From: Agapanthus africanus
Lineage: Eukaryota > Streptophyta > Magnoliopsida > Asparagales > Amaryllidaceae
DNA: 64,000 nt
Direction: 5' to 3'
NCBI GenBank assembly: GCA_030015575.1
Contig: JASDDO010000016.1
Coordinates: forward strand, 105,419,241 to 105,483,240
The translations under genes were made by a program, and so were the position numbers. The stretch's first letter is position 1. Each line of letters starts with the position of its first letter. A model generated the notes under the pieces. The model made no database searches, was not told the origin of the DNA, and saw nothing but the letters and a program-made list of their open reading frames with translations. Shown here one piece after another: positions 1-11,479 of this stretch.

Positions 1-479
1 AGAATATAAATTATATTTTTAAAAATAAATATGTATTTTTACAAAACAATGTTGTACAACTAACATTGTTTTTATAACAACCAATATTATTATCTGACCT
101 TATTTGACGATAATATTGCATTAAAACCAACAAATAGTGCGGTTTAGTGAGTTATCTTGTAGTGTGAGTTTTGTTTATTTTTCATATTACACCAGCGTAC
201 TTTCAAACATAAGTGAATTTTTTTGAATAAATTAGTATTAAACACATCGAAACGGAGTGATAATTAGTATTATATTAATCAGCAAGGAATTAATCAAAAT
301 AAATAACCAAACAATTCTTCAGAAAGGTTTATATCTTATCCTAAAACATTTGATAGAGATTTTGGTAACTCTCACAATAATAAGTAAAAAAAAATTATTT
401 TATGCCAAAATTTATAAGAATTTATTCATTTAATTTATGCTAATTGATAACGTTATATTATATGTCTACTTTTGTGGTG

Positions 480-487
480 TATAAAAT
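480..487 (+). promoter_or_regulatory. TATA box of peptide gene copy 1
   Basis: TATAAAAT lies 51 bp upstream of the ATG at 538, a normal plant spacing if transcription starts near 510. The same position reads TATAAGAT at 2998 in copy 2 and TATAAAAT at 6301 in copy 4. In copy 5 it is changed to TGTAAAAA (about 8894). Confidence 0.6.
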
Positions 488-537
488 GGAAAGAAAAGTG
501 AAATTTCAAAATAAATCAGTTTAAGATTTCGAGAATT

Positions 538-765
538 ATGGCGTATTCACACCCACTAGCCTACTATTTTCTTGTGTTGTTGATTTCATCTATACTCATC
601 CTGTGGTCTGTAGATGCTAGGATCACAGTACTAGATACAGATAATGCCTTGGCGCCTGATGGATACGACAATGCTCTAAGTCAACAAAAATTGAGTGCGT
701 GCGATATCGCTAGAGGAATTCTTAAAGGTTGGGATTATATTAGCACTCCGAAAAACATTATGTAG
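538..765 (+). CDS. Small secreted peptide, copy 1 (family unknown)
   Basis: A 75-residue intronless ORF. Residues 1-27 look like a signal peptide: a polar start (MAYSHP), a hydrophobic core (YYFLVLLISSILIL) and a likely cut after VDA. The predicted mature part is about 48 residues, starts RITVLD, is mildly acidic in its first half, and ends GWDYISTPKNIM. It has a single cysteine, so it is not a defensin- or LTP-like cysteine-rich peptide. A TATA box at 480-487 and an AATAAA at 830-835 frame a short transcript. The start is chosen because the same ATG context (AATTATGGC) occurs in all copies that keep their 5' end. The DY near the C-terminus recalls tyrosine-sulfated plant peptide hormones, but no known hormone motif is complete, so the function is not assigned. 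Confidence 0.7.
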   Translation: MAYSHPLAYYFLVLLISSILILWSVDARITVLDTDNALAPDGYDNALSQQKLSACDIARGILKGWDYISTPKNIM

Positions 766-3055
766 ACATTTTTCGCTAAATTCGAAGGCTATGTTCGATG
801 TTCGTTGTTTATTTTGTATGATTATTATAAATAAATATTATCATCGATTCGTTTTTTATCTTAGTATTCAGCTTCTTGTTGATTTATATATTAACCTTAT
901 ATTTATTCAAGTATTATGTTTTGCCGTCTAGCCTTTTTTCAACAGAAAATATATGAAAGTGTCTATTAGAAAAATGATATAAAATTTCAAATTTATGTAT
1001 AAACACAAAGAAAATGAGTATAAAAGTCAATCAAAAATGGAAAGAATAGAAAAGGACTGCAGATAAGAGTTAAGAATGACGAAAAAACCCCAGTCGTCAT
1101 ATACAACTTGGATTCACCCATAAAAATGTGTATGCCTCTTTCCTTCTCTAATTTAAAAGCTAGAAAATACAACTCTAGAAAGTTTAACAATAACAATCAA
1201 TATCAAGTTATTTGGTACAATAAGTCAATAAAAATGCATACAAATTAAGTATTTTAAATAAACTTTTAAGAAATAATTCTAAGAAAGTCAGAGTTAATAT
1301 ATTTTTAACAGTAAACGAATTGTTATAGAATTTTTTCCCCTAAAACATTTTTAAAAATTAATTTGAACTATCAAATTATTTAAAAATTCATTCGAGAAAC
1401 TTGCAATAAGCTTGCATTGACTTATATAGATTCAGTTTTACGAACTATATTTTTTATGTTGTGTTGAAACAACCATTTTATAATACAAAATAATAAATAT
1501 CAAACTGAACAAGATATTAGTACATATAGAAAATATAATTCATAAGACTAACAAGCTTGCGCCCTGTTAAATGTAATTGGATTCCATTATAGAGAACAAA
1601 AATTGTTTAGGTAAAATTTTGTTATCGTAAATCATATATACGAGAAGAAGAATCATTTTTTCAAGTTTATACATGTTTTTTTATTTCAATTTAATACTTG
1701 CTAAAAATATAATTAGGAAAGTGGTTAGGTAAACATTTTTCGATTACATTTAAGTTACACACACACTCACACGTTTGTGCATGTGCATATTTGTTGATTA
1801 AAACATACGACTTTTAAGCATATATGAAAAATCTTTAATAGTGATATTTGAATTAGAAGCCATTTCTGTGAACAGGAATTAAAATTACTAGTACTTCAAT
1901 TTCCAAATTGTAATTATAAAGTGAAAAAATAATGAACAATAATTAAATGTTAACTGAAATTAAGATAATAATAATGTTTAGAAAATAAATTTAAAAAATG
2001 CATTAAAAGTTACATATAAAAACTTTTTATGAGTTTATAAATAATTTTTCATACTGTTTCAAGATACTGTTCCAACCAGATTATTTACCAAAATGTTTTT
2101 CTCTTTAGTAGAAACAACTATATTTACTAAAAATTACATTTAATTTAAAAAAATTCATCCGATGAAGTCTAAATATGGAAATTTAATGTAATATTATATA
2201 TAAAGATAAAATCATGAATTATTTTTCCTTGATTGCTTCAATTTCCCATACACATTGGAAATTTTCGGTTAGGATTTGTATTCTAATAGATTATTTATTA
2301 AACAATGAAAAATCTAAAATTATTAATACTTTAATTTTGTGTAATAGTTGATATTTATATTTTTATTAACTACATTGTAGAATAGACTTATTAATTTCCT
2401 AAGGTTAATTATAAAAACTGTATGTATTTACAATTCTAATATATGAATTCGAGATTAACACCCACTCTAGATTATCCATTTTTATTTAAATATTTTTTAT
2501 TCTTCATAACTTTTGGCTTAACTGTAAATTATATTTTTAAAAATAAATATGTATTTTTATAAAACAATGTTGTGCAACTAACATTATTTGTATAGCAACT
2601 GATATTATTATCTAACTTTATTTGACAATAATATTATATTAGAACCAACAAATAGTGCGGTTTAGTGAGTTGTCTTGTAGTGTGACTTTTGGTTATTTTT
2701 CATATTACACCAGTGTACTTCCAAAAATAAGTGTAGATTTTCGAATGAAATTAGTATTAAACACGTCTAAACGGAGTGATAATTAGTATTATATTAATCG
2801 GTAAGCAATTAAATATAATAAATAACCAAACAATTCTTCAAAAAGATTTATCTCTTATCCTGAAATGTTTGATAGAGATTTAGGTAACTCTCACAATAAT
2901 AAGTAAAAAAAGTTATTTTACACTGAAATTTATAGGAATTTATGCATTTAATTTAAGCTAATTGATAACGTTATATTATATGTCTACTTTTATTGGGTAT
3001 AAGATGGAAAGAAAAGTGAAATTTCAAAGTAAATCTATTTAAGAGTTCGAGAATT

Positions 3056-3238
3056 ATGGCATACTCACACCTATTAGCCTACTATCTTCTTGCGTTGTTG
3101 ATTTCATCTATACTCATCCAGTGGTCTGTAGATACTAGAATCACAGTATTGAACACAGATATGGCCTTGGCACCCGATGGATATGACAATCCTCCGAGTC
3201 AAAAAATTGAGCGCGGGAGATATTGCAAGAGAATTCTT
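3056..3238 (+). pseudogene. Small secreted peptide gene, copy 2 (broken)
   Basis: The first 50 or so codons match copy 1, including the signal peptide and the APDGYDN stretch. Two bases are then missing in the run after AGTCAA, which shifts the frame, and homology to the other copies ends at about 3238 within the AATTCTTG stretch. The usual C-terminal GWDYISTPKNIM is therefore absent. The promoter region and TATA-like TATAAGAT (2998) are kept. It may still be transcribed but cannot make the family peptide. Confidence 0.8.
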
Positions 3239-3778
3239 GTTCATCGCGTAAAATTGCATTTCAATACCGCTTATTTGTTATCATTTTCGTGATATATCGG
3301 TACTATTAAGCAGTGTCTGCTCAATAAGTATAGGATATAGGTATTCATGACAAAGCACTGTAAACACACTCAAATTGAACGGATATGACATTTGTGAGCC
3401 GATAATGCAACCGGAACGGAGAACCGATCATTATTCAAGAAGATTTTGCAACAAGACATGTGTGCATAACTTTTTATTTAAATTGGTCCAACATGATTTT
3501 TTCAAGTGCGAACACAATAATATGGTGCATGAATCAACCATGAGTCATGTTTGAACTCAAGTGCACAAGTGGGCAAGTGGTGTTGCAAGTGGGCATGTAA
3601 TGAGTCACCTGGAAAGTTGTGATGTGATGTTTTTGAAGCTTGAATTTTCCCTCCAAACTTTCTGATATCACCCTGATGACAATTAGAACAAATATAAAAT
3701 CCATAGTGATGATGGATATGACATGAGATCACCACAAGAACACGGGCCTCACCACTCAAGCTTTGGCCGCAGATTTAT
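3239..3778. other. Unrelated segment between gene copies 2 and 3
   Basis: About 540 bp that has no counterpart in the other units. It separates the 5' part of copy 2 from the 5'-truncated copy 3. It is less AT-rich than its surroundings and contains short GT-rich direct repeats (CAAGTGGGCAAGTGG, CAAGTGGGCATG near 3570-3595). I see no terminal repeats, target duplication or convincing ORF. It may be filler DNA captured when two units recombined, or a fragment of an unknown element. Confidence 0.5.
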
Positions 3779-3980
3779 CCTAACCTACTATCTTCTTGTA
3801 TTATTTATTTCATCTATACTCATCCAATAGTCAGTAGACACTAGTATCACAGTACTAGACGCAGATATGGCCTTGGCATCCGATGGATACAACAATGCTC
3901 TAAGTCTACAAAAATTGAGAGTTGCTAGAGGAATTCTTGAAGGGTGGAAATATATTAGCACTCCTAAAATCTTTGTGTAG
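3779..3980 (+). pseudogene. Small secreted peptide gene, copy 3 (5'-truncated)
   Basis: Homology to copies 1 and 5 starts inside the signal peptide (CTACTATCTTCTTG) and runs to the stop codon at 3978-3980. The start codon and promoter are missing, the tryptophan codon of the QWSVD stretch is a stop (CAATAG in place of CAGTGG), and a few codons are lost after the SLQKL stretch. The downstream region with AATAAA is intact. With copy 2 it looks like the product of an unequal exchange between two units. Confidence 0.8.
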
Positions 3981-4619
3981 ACATTTTCTACTAAATTCGA
4001 AGGCTATGTTCGATGTGCATTGTTTATTTTGTATGATTATTATAAATAAATATTATTGTTGAGTCATTTTTTATCTCAGTTTTCAGCTTTTTATTGATTT
4101 ATATTTAGCCTTATATTTATTCAAGTATTATGATTTGCCGTCAAGCCATTTTTTCAACAGAAAAATATTGAAGTGTCTGAAAGAAAATTGATATAAAATT
4201 ACAAATTTATTTATAAATACAAAGAAAATGAGTACAAAAGTCCAGCAAAAATGGAAAGAATAGAAAAAGACTCCAGATAAGAGTTAAGAATGACGAAAAA
4301 ACCCCAGTCGTCATATACAACTTGGATTCACCCATAAAAATGTCTGCCTCTTTTCTTCTCTAATTTAAAAGCCAGAAAATCCAACTCTAGAAAGTATAAC
4401 AATAACAATCAATATCAAGTTATTTGGTGCAATAAGTCAACAAAAATGCATACAAATTAAGTTTTTAAACTAAACTTACGAAATAATTCTAAGGAATCCA
4501 GAGTTAATATATTTTTAATAGTAAATGCATTGTTATAGAATTTTTCTCCTAAAACAGTTTTAAAAATTAATTAAAACTATCAAATTATTTAAAAATTCAG
4601 TCGAGAAACTTGCAATCTG

Positions 4620-4623
<4 letters not shown>

Positions 4624-4660
<37 letters not shown>
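4624..4660. repeat. (AC)n(AT)n microsatellite
   Basis: About 12 AC units followed by 6 AT units. It sits at the same place in unit 2 where unit 3 has a TA array (7228-7302) and units 1 and 4 have only a short TATATA. Confidence 0.95.
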
Positions 4661-5229
4661 TCAGTTTTACGAAATATAAATTTTTTTATGCTTTGTTGAA
4701 ACAACCATTTTATAATACAAAATAATAAATATCAAACCGAACATGGTATTAGTACATATATAAATTATAATTCATAAGACTAAGAGCCTTGCACACTGTT
4801 AAATGTAATTGGATTCCATTACAAATAAAAAAAATTGTTTTGGTTAAATTTTGTTATCGTAAATCATATATACGAGATGAAGAATCATTTCGAGGCAAAA
4901 ATGGTTTTTCAAGTCTATACATGTTTTTTATTTCAATTTAATACTTACCAAAAAATATAATTAATAACGTCGTTAGGTATTACATTTAAGTTATACTCTA
5001 TCTCTCTTTCTCTCACACACACACACTATTGTTTATGTGCATATTTGTTGATTACAACATACGGATTTTAAGCATATATGAAAAACTTTAATAGTGATAT
5101 TTGAGTCAGAAGTCATTTCTGTGAACAAGAATTAAAATTACCTTTGCTTTCATTTTCAAACTGTAACTATAATGTGAAAAAATAATGAATAATAATAAAA
5201 AGGTAACACAAATTAAGATAATAATAATG

Positions 5230-5301
<72 letters not shown>
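5230..5301. repeat. (TA)n microsatellite
   Basis: About 36 uninterrupted TA units. The other units have only ordinary AT-rich sequence at this place. The apparent ORF across it that reads Tyr-Ile repeats is an artefact. Confidence 0.95.
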
Positions 5302-5304
<3 letters not shown>

Positions 5305-6358
5305 GCATTACATGTTTGATATAAAAGTTTTTTATGAGTTTGTAAATAATTTTTCATGCAGTTTCGAGATGCAGTTCTACTTGGATTATTTACCAAAATG
5401 TTTTTCTCTTTAGTAGAAACAACTATATTTACTAAACCTTACATTTAATTAAAAAATTCTTCCGATGAAGTCTAAATATGGAAATTTAAAGTATTATTAT
5501 TTATAAAGATAAAATCAAGAATTATTTTTCCTTGATTTCCATAATTTCCCATACACATTGGAAATTTTCGGTTCAGCTTTGTATTCTAATAGATTATTCA
5601 TTAAACAATGAAAAATCTAAATTATTAATACTTTAATTTTGTATAATAGTTGATATTTATATTGTACTTAACAACGTTGTAGAATAAACTTATTAATTTC
5701 GTAAAGTTAATTATAAAAATTGTACATATTTACAATTCTAATATATGAATTCGAGGTTAACACCCACTCTAAATTATCCATTTTAATTTTAATATTTTTT
5801 ATTATGGATAATTTTTGGCTAAACTGTAAATTATATTTTTGAAAATAAATATGTATCTTTATAAAACAATGTTGTGCAACTAACATTTTTTGTATATCAA
5901 CCGATATTATTATCTGTCTCTATTTGACGATAATATTGCATTGGAACCAATAAACATTGTGGTTTAGTTAGTTATCTTGTAGTGTGACTTATGGTTATTT
6001 TTCATATTACGCCAGCGTACTTCCAAAAATAAATGAAGATTTTTGAATAAAATTAGTATTAAACACGTCTAAACGGATTGATAATTAATATTATATTAAT
6101 CGGTAAGCAATTAATTATAATAAAGAACCAAATAATTCAACAGAAAGATTTATTTCTTATCCTAAAACGTTTGATAGAGATTTAGGTAACTCTCACACTA
6201 ATAAGTAATAAAAATTTATTTTACGCCGAAATTTATACGAATTTATTCATTTAATTTAAGCTAATTGATAACGTTATATTAAATGTCTACTTTTGTTGGG
6301 TATAAAATGGAAAGTAAAGTGAAATTTCAAAGTAAATATGTTTAAGAGTTCGGGAATT

Positions 6359-6586
6359 ATGGCGTACTCACACCCACTACCCTACTATTTTCTTGCATTG
6401 TTGATTTAATCTATACTCATCCAGTGGCCCGTAAATGCTAGGATTACAGTATTGGACGCAGATATGGCTTTGGCGCCCATTGGATACGACAATACTCTAA
6501 GTCAACAAAAATTGAGCGCGGGAGATATGGCAAGAGGAATTCTTGAGGGTTGGAAATATATTAGCACTCCTAAAATCATTATGTAG
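6359..6586 (+). pseudogene. Small secreted peptide gene, copy 4 (premature stop)
   Basis: Full length and without frameshift compared with copies 1 and 5, but codon 17 is TAA (TTGATTTAA where the others have TTGATTTCA), which cuts the peptide inside its signal sequence. The rest of the frame is open to the normal stop at 6584-6586 and would read RITVLDADMALAPIGYDN and end YISTPKIIM. The TATA box (6301) is intact, so this looks like a recent loss. Confidence 0.85.
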
Positions 6587-7194
6587 ACATTTTTAGCTAA
6601 ATTCGAAGGCTATGTTCGATGTTTATTTTGTATGATTGTTATAAATAAATATTATTGTTGAGTAATTTTTTATCATAGTTTTCAGCTTTATATTTAGCCT
6701 TATATTTATTCAAGTATTATGTTTTTCCGTCTAGCCAATTTTTCAAAATAAAAAATATGAAAGTGTCTATTAGAAAAACGATATAAAATTATAAATTTAT
6801 GTATAAACACAAAAAATGAGTATAAAAGTCCAGCAAAAATGGAAAGAATAGAAAAGGATTGCAGATAAGAGTTAAGAACGATGAAAAGCCCCAGTGGTCA
6901 TATACAACTTGGATTCACCCATAAAAATGTGTATGCCTCTTTTCTTCTCTAATTTTAAAGTCAAAAAATCCAACTCTAGAAAGTTTAACAATAACAATCA
7001 ATATCAAGGTATTTGTTACAATAAGTCAATAAAAATGCATACAAATTAAGTATTTTAACTAAACTTTTAAGAAATAATTCGAGGAAATTCAGAGTTAATT
7101 TATTTTTAATAGAAAATGCATTGTTATATAATTTTTCTCTCCTAAAACAATTTTAAAAATTAGTTAAAACTATCAAATTATTTAAAATTTCAGT

Positions 7195-7267
7195 CCAGAA
7201 ACATGCAATCTGCTTGCATGGCCTTATATATATATATCCAGAAACATGCAATCTGCTTGCATGGCCT

Positions 7268-7298
<31 letters not shown>

Positions 7299-7302
7299 AT
7301 AT
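7195..7302. repeat. 43-bp tandem duplication ending in (TA)n
   Basis: The stretch starting CCAGAAACATGCAATC is repeated at 7195 and 7238, and the second copy runs into a longer, once interrupted TA array. The duplicated part contains ATGCA...TGCAT inverted arms. Confidence 0.9.
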
Positions 7303-8953
7303 TCAGTTTTACGAATTATATTTTTTATGCTGTGTTGAAACAACCCTTTTATAATACAAAATAATAAATATCAAACCGAACAAGGTATTAGTACATATAG
7401 AAATTATAATTCATAAGACAAACAGCTTTGCGCACTGCTAAATGTAATTGTACTCCATTACAAACAACAAAATTGTTTTGGTTTAATTTTGTTATCGTAA
7501 ATTGTATATATGAGAAAAGAATCATTTCGAGGCTAAAATTGATTTTTCAAGTCTATACAGGTTTTTTTTATTTCAATTTAATACTTGTTACGAAAATATA
7601 ATTAGGAAAGTCGTTAGGTAAACATTTTTTGATTACATTTGAGTTACACACACACACTCACTCTCACACATTTGTGTATGTACATATTTGTTGATTACAA
7701 CATACGACTTTTAAGCATATATGGAAAAACTTTAATAGTGATATTTGAGTTAGAAGTCATTTCTGTGAACAAGAAATAAAATTACCAGGACTTTCATTTT
7801 CAAATTTTAATTATAAAGTGAAAAAATAATGAATAATAATGAAATCTTAACCGAAATTAAGATAATAATAATGTTTTTAAAAATATACATAAAAAACTGC
7901 ATTACATGTTTGATATAAAAGCTTTTTATGAGTTTGTAAATAATTTTTCATACAGTTTCGAGATACTGTTCCAACTGGATTATTTGCCAAAATATTTTTC
8001 TCTTTACTAGAAACAACTATATTTAGTAAACTTTACATTTATTTTGAAAAAAATTCTTCCAATAAAGTCTAAATATAGAAATTTAAAGTAATATTATTTA
8101 TAAAGATAAAATCAAGAATTATTTTTCCATGATTGCCACAATTTCCCATACACATTGGAAATTTTCGGTTCGGCTTCGTATTCTAATAGACTATTTATTA
8201 AACAATGAAAAATCTATGTTATTAATACTTTAATTTTGTATAATAGTTGATATTTATATTGTTATTAACTACGTTGTAGAATGGACTTATTAATTTTATA
8301 AAGTTTATTATAAAAACCGTACATATTTACAATTCTAATATATGAATTTGAGGTTAACACCCACTCTAAATTATCCACTTTTATTTAAATATTTTAGTCT
8401 GCACATTTTTTGGCTAGAAATATAAATTATATTTTTCAAAATAAATATGTATTTTTAGAAAACAATGTTGTACAGCTAACATTATTTTTATAACAACCAA
8501 TATTATTATCTGACCTTACTAGACGAAAATATTGCATTAAAACCAACAAATAGTGCGGTTTAGTGAGTTATCTTGTAGTGTGAGTTTTGTTTATTTTTCA
8601 TATTACACCAGCGTACTTCTAAAGATAAGTGAATTTTTTTGAATAAAATTAGTATTAAACACATCAAAACGGAGTGATAATTAGTATTATATTAATCAGT
8701 AAGCAATTAATCATAATAAATAACCAAACAATTCTTCAGAAAGATTTATATCTTATCCTAAAACGTTTGATAGAGATTTAGGTAACTCTCACAATAATAA
8801 GTAAAAAAAATTATTTTATGCCAGAATTTATAAGAATTTATTCATTTAATTTATGCTAATTGATAACGTTATATTATATGTCTACTTTTGTTGTGTAAAA
8901 AATGGAAAGAAAAGTGAAATTTCAAAATATATCAGTTTAAGATTTTGAGAATT

Positions 8954-9181
8954 ATGGCGTATTCACACCCACTAGCCTACTATTTTCTTGTGTTGTTGAT
9001 TTCATCTATACTCATCCAGTGGTCTGTAGATGCTAGGATCACAGTACTAGATGCAGATAATGCCTTGGCGCCTGATGGATACGACAATGCTCTAAGTCAA
9101 CAAAAATTGAGCACGGGAGATATCGCTAGAGGAATTCTTAAAGGTTGGGATTATATTAGCACTCCGAAAAACATTATGTAG
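8954..9181 (+). CDS. Small secreted peptide, copy 5 (family unknown)
   Basis: A 75-residue intronless ORF with the same design as copy 1: signal peptide to about residue 27 (core YYFLVLLISSILIQ), then a mature peptide starting RITVLDADNALAPDGYDN and ending GWDYISTPKNIM. It differs from copy 1 at only four residues and has no cysteine at all. I start it at the ATG that is aligned in every copy; an in-frame TTG at 8945 is not a plausible plant start. An AATAAA lies at 9246-9251. The TATA box position is changed to TGTAAAAA, so its expression may differ from copy 1. No known family is recognised. Confidence 0.7.
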   Translation: MAYSHPLAYYFLVLLISSILIQWSVDARITVLDADNALAPDGYDNALSQQKLSTGDIARGILKGWDYISTPKNIM

Positions 9182-10673
9182 ACATTTTTTGCTAAATTCG
9201 AAGGCTATGTTCGATGTTCGTCGTTTATTTTGTATGATTATTATAAATAAATATTATCATCGAGTCGTTTTTTATCTCAGTATTCAGCTTCTTATTGAGT
9301 TATATATTAACCTTATATTTATTCAAGTATTATGTTTTGCCGTCTAGCCATTTTTCAACAGAAAAAATATGAAAGTGTCTACTAGAAAAATGAAATAAAA
9401 TTTCAAATTTATGTATAAACACAAAGAAAATGAGTATAAAAATCAATCATAAATGGAAAGAATAGAAAAGGACTGCAGATAAGAGTTAAGAATGACGAAA
9501 AACCCCAAGTCATCATATACAACTTGGATTCACCCATAAAAATGTGTATGGCTCTTTTCTTCTCTAATTTAAAAGCCAAAAAATCCAACTCCAGAAAGTT
9601 TAACAATAACAATCAATATCAAGTTATTTGGTACAATAAGTCAATAAAAATGCATACAAATTTAGTATTTTAAATAAACTTTTAAGAAATAATTCTAAGA
9701 AATTCAGAGTTAATATATTTTTAATAGTAAATGAATTGTTATAGAATTTTTTTCCCCTAAAACATTTTTAAAAATTAATTAGCACTATCAAATTATTTAA
9801 AAATTCATTCGAGAAACTTGCAATAAGCTTGCATTGACTTATATATATTCAGTTTTACGAACTATATTTTTTATGTTGTGTTGAAACAACCATTTTATAA
9901 TACAAAATAATAAAGATCAAACTGAACAAGATATTAGTACATATAGAAAATATAATTCATAAGACTAACAACCTTGCACCCTGTTAAATGTAATTGGATT
10001 CCATTATAGAGAACAAAAATTGTTTAGGTAAAATTTTGTTATCGTAAATCATATATACGAGAAGAAGAATCATTTCGCAGCAAAAATTGATTTTTCAAGT
10101 CTATACATGTTTTTTTAATTTCAATTTAATACTTGCTAAAATTATAATTAGGAAAGTCGTTAGGTAAACATTTTTCGATTACATTTAAGTTACACACACA
10201 CTCACATGTTTGTGCATGTGCATATTTGTTGATTACAACATACGACTTTTAAGCATATATGAAAAATCTTTAATAGTGATATTTGAGTTAGAAGTCATTT
10301 CTGTGAACAGGAATTAAAATTACTAGTACTTCCATTTCCAAATTGTAATTATAAAGTGAAAAAATAATGAATAATAATTAAATGTTTACTGAAATTAAGA
10401 TAATAATAATGTTTAGAAAATAAATTTAAAAAATGCATTATAAGTTTCATATAAAAACTTTTTATGAGTTTATAAATAATTTTTCATACAGTTTCAAGAT
10501 ACCGTTCCAACCGGATTATTTACCAAAATGTTTTTCTCTTTAGTAGAAACAACTATATTTACTAAAACTTACATTTAATTTAAAAAAATTCATATGATGA
10601 AGTCTAAATATGGAAATTTAATGTAATATTATATATAAAGATAAAATCATGAATTATTTTCCTTGATTGGCTC

Positions 10674-10728
10674 AATTTCCCATACACATTGGAAATTTCC
10701 CATATGACGGAAATTTCCCATACACAAT
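10674..10728. other. Junction with templated filler, host array to mobile-element cluster
   Basis: In intact units AATTTCCCATACACA occurs once, followed by TTGGAAATTTTCGG. Here the unit breaks off at GGAAATT and is followed by two further copies of the neighbouring words (AAATTTCCCATA at 10,693-10,704 and AAATTTCCCATACACA at 10,711-10,726) before element D sequence begins. Such short scrambled copies of the flank are typical of end joining with local templated synthesis. Confidence 0.65.
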
Positions 10729-10763
10729 GAAACGGGCTCTATAATGGATCCAACAAGATCAAA

Positions 10764-11426
10764 GGAATTAAATTCCTACAGAAGACATCATTACAAAGCT
10801 CCCGTTTCATTAATTGCAGAAGGACAATCTCGGGTCGAGAGACCCCAAGAAGCCTCCGTGTGAAGAAACTGAGTTCTTCATTGGAATTAAATTCCTTATT
10901 AAGAGAATGAAATTAAATTCCCAGAAACATTTTTGGATGGAATTAAATTCCATGGAGTTGAAACGCCATCATCATCTCCCCAAAGATCATCTAAACCCTA
11001 AGAGATCTACAGTTCGAAGGTTAGGTGGTTTCCTGTTCTTATGGAAAAACTTGAAGAAAAATGGGTTCCTTGTTGAAAAAGGGTAAAAACCCTTGTTTTG
11101 AATTTAAAATCCAAAGGAATGTGAAAATTCACTGTTTGTCCAAGAACATTACCTGAGAAAAAAGGGTCACGTGAACAGAGTTAAACTCTGAAGATTGTTT
11201 CAAGACCGAGAACTAAGCTCTGGAAGCGAGAATTAAATTCTCAAGGGAAAAAGTTCTCAAAAGAAGGAAATGAGCAAAGTGAAGGCTTTTCTGAAGAAAC
11301 AGGGGTATTTATAGGAGGTGATGGAAACGTTTCATCTCCCCAATCCCTAGAGGAATCCAACGGTCACAAAAGGTGACAGCGTTGCACTCACGTGCGGACA
11401 CGTGAGAACAACGCTGTGGGGGCATT
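10764..11426. repeat. 3' internal region of element D with palindromes and antisense promoter
   Basis: It contains 13- to 15-bp palindromes such as GGAATTAAATTCC (10,764; 10,883; 10,939), CAGAGTTAAACTCTG (11,176) and GAGAATTAAATTCTC (11,228). On the minus strand a TATAAATA lies at 11,306-11,313, and a TCTCAG/GTAATG splice-donor-like site at about 11,150-11,157 matches one in element B. The end GGGGGCATT just before the LTR is the polypurine-like tract. Confidence 0.6.
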
Positions 11427-11479
11427 TGTTTCCTGATTTAAAATCAGGAAAGCTTACGGAAAAGGCTTCAGAAAAGGGT

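Larger units (their letters stand above)
1..10698 (+). repeat. Tandem array of four large AT-rich units carrying a small-peptide gene
   Basis: Four head-to-tail units start near positions 1, 2520, 5823 and 8413. Each is recognisable by the same opening (AATTATATTTTT followed by an AAATATGTAT stretch) and by the same order of landmarks: upstream region, TATA box, peptide gene, AATAAA signal, then about 1.7 kb of AT-rich non-coding DNA. Unit lengths are about 2.5, 3.3, 2.6 and 2.3 kb. The second is longer because it holds an extra 540-bp segment and a second gene fragment; the last is cut short at the mobile-element junction. Outside the peptide genes, the stretches 766-3055, 3981-6358, 6587-8953 and 9182-10,698 hold only AT-rich unit sequence and microsatellites, and I see no other gene there. 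Confidence 0.9.

Noticed and set aside
3502-3759. 85-residue ORF on the minus strand in the foreign segment
   Set aside because: No domain, no promoter-like sequence and no second copy to compare; chance is the simplest explanation.
5106-5396. ORF with a long Tyr-Ile repeat on the minus strand
   Set aside because: It is only the translation of the TA microsatellite.
9409-9612. 67-residue minus-strand ORF conserved in units 1 and 4
   Set aside because: It sits in the 3' flank of the peptide gene, varies between units and has no support as a gene; the similarity follows from the duplication of the whole unit.
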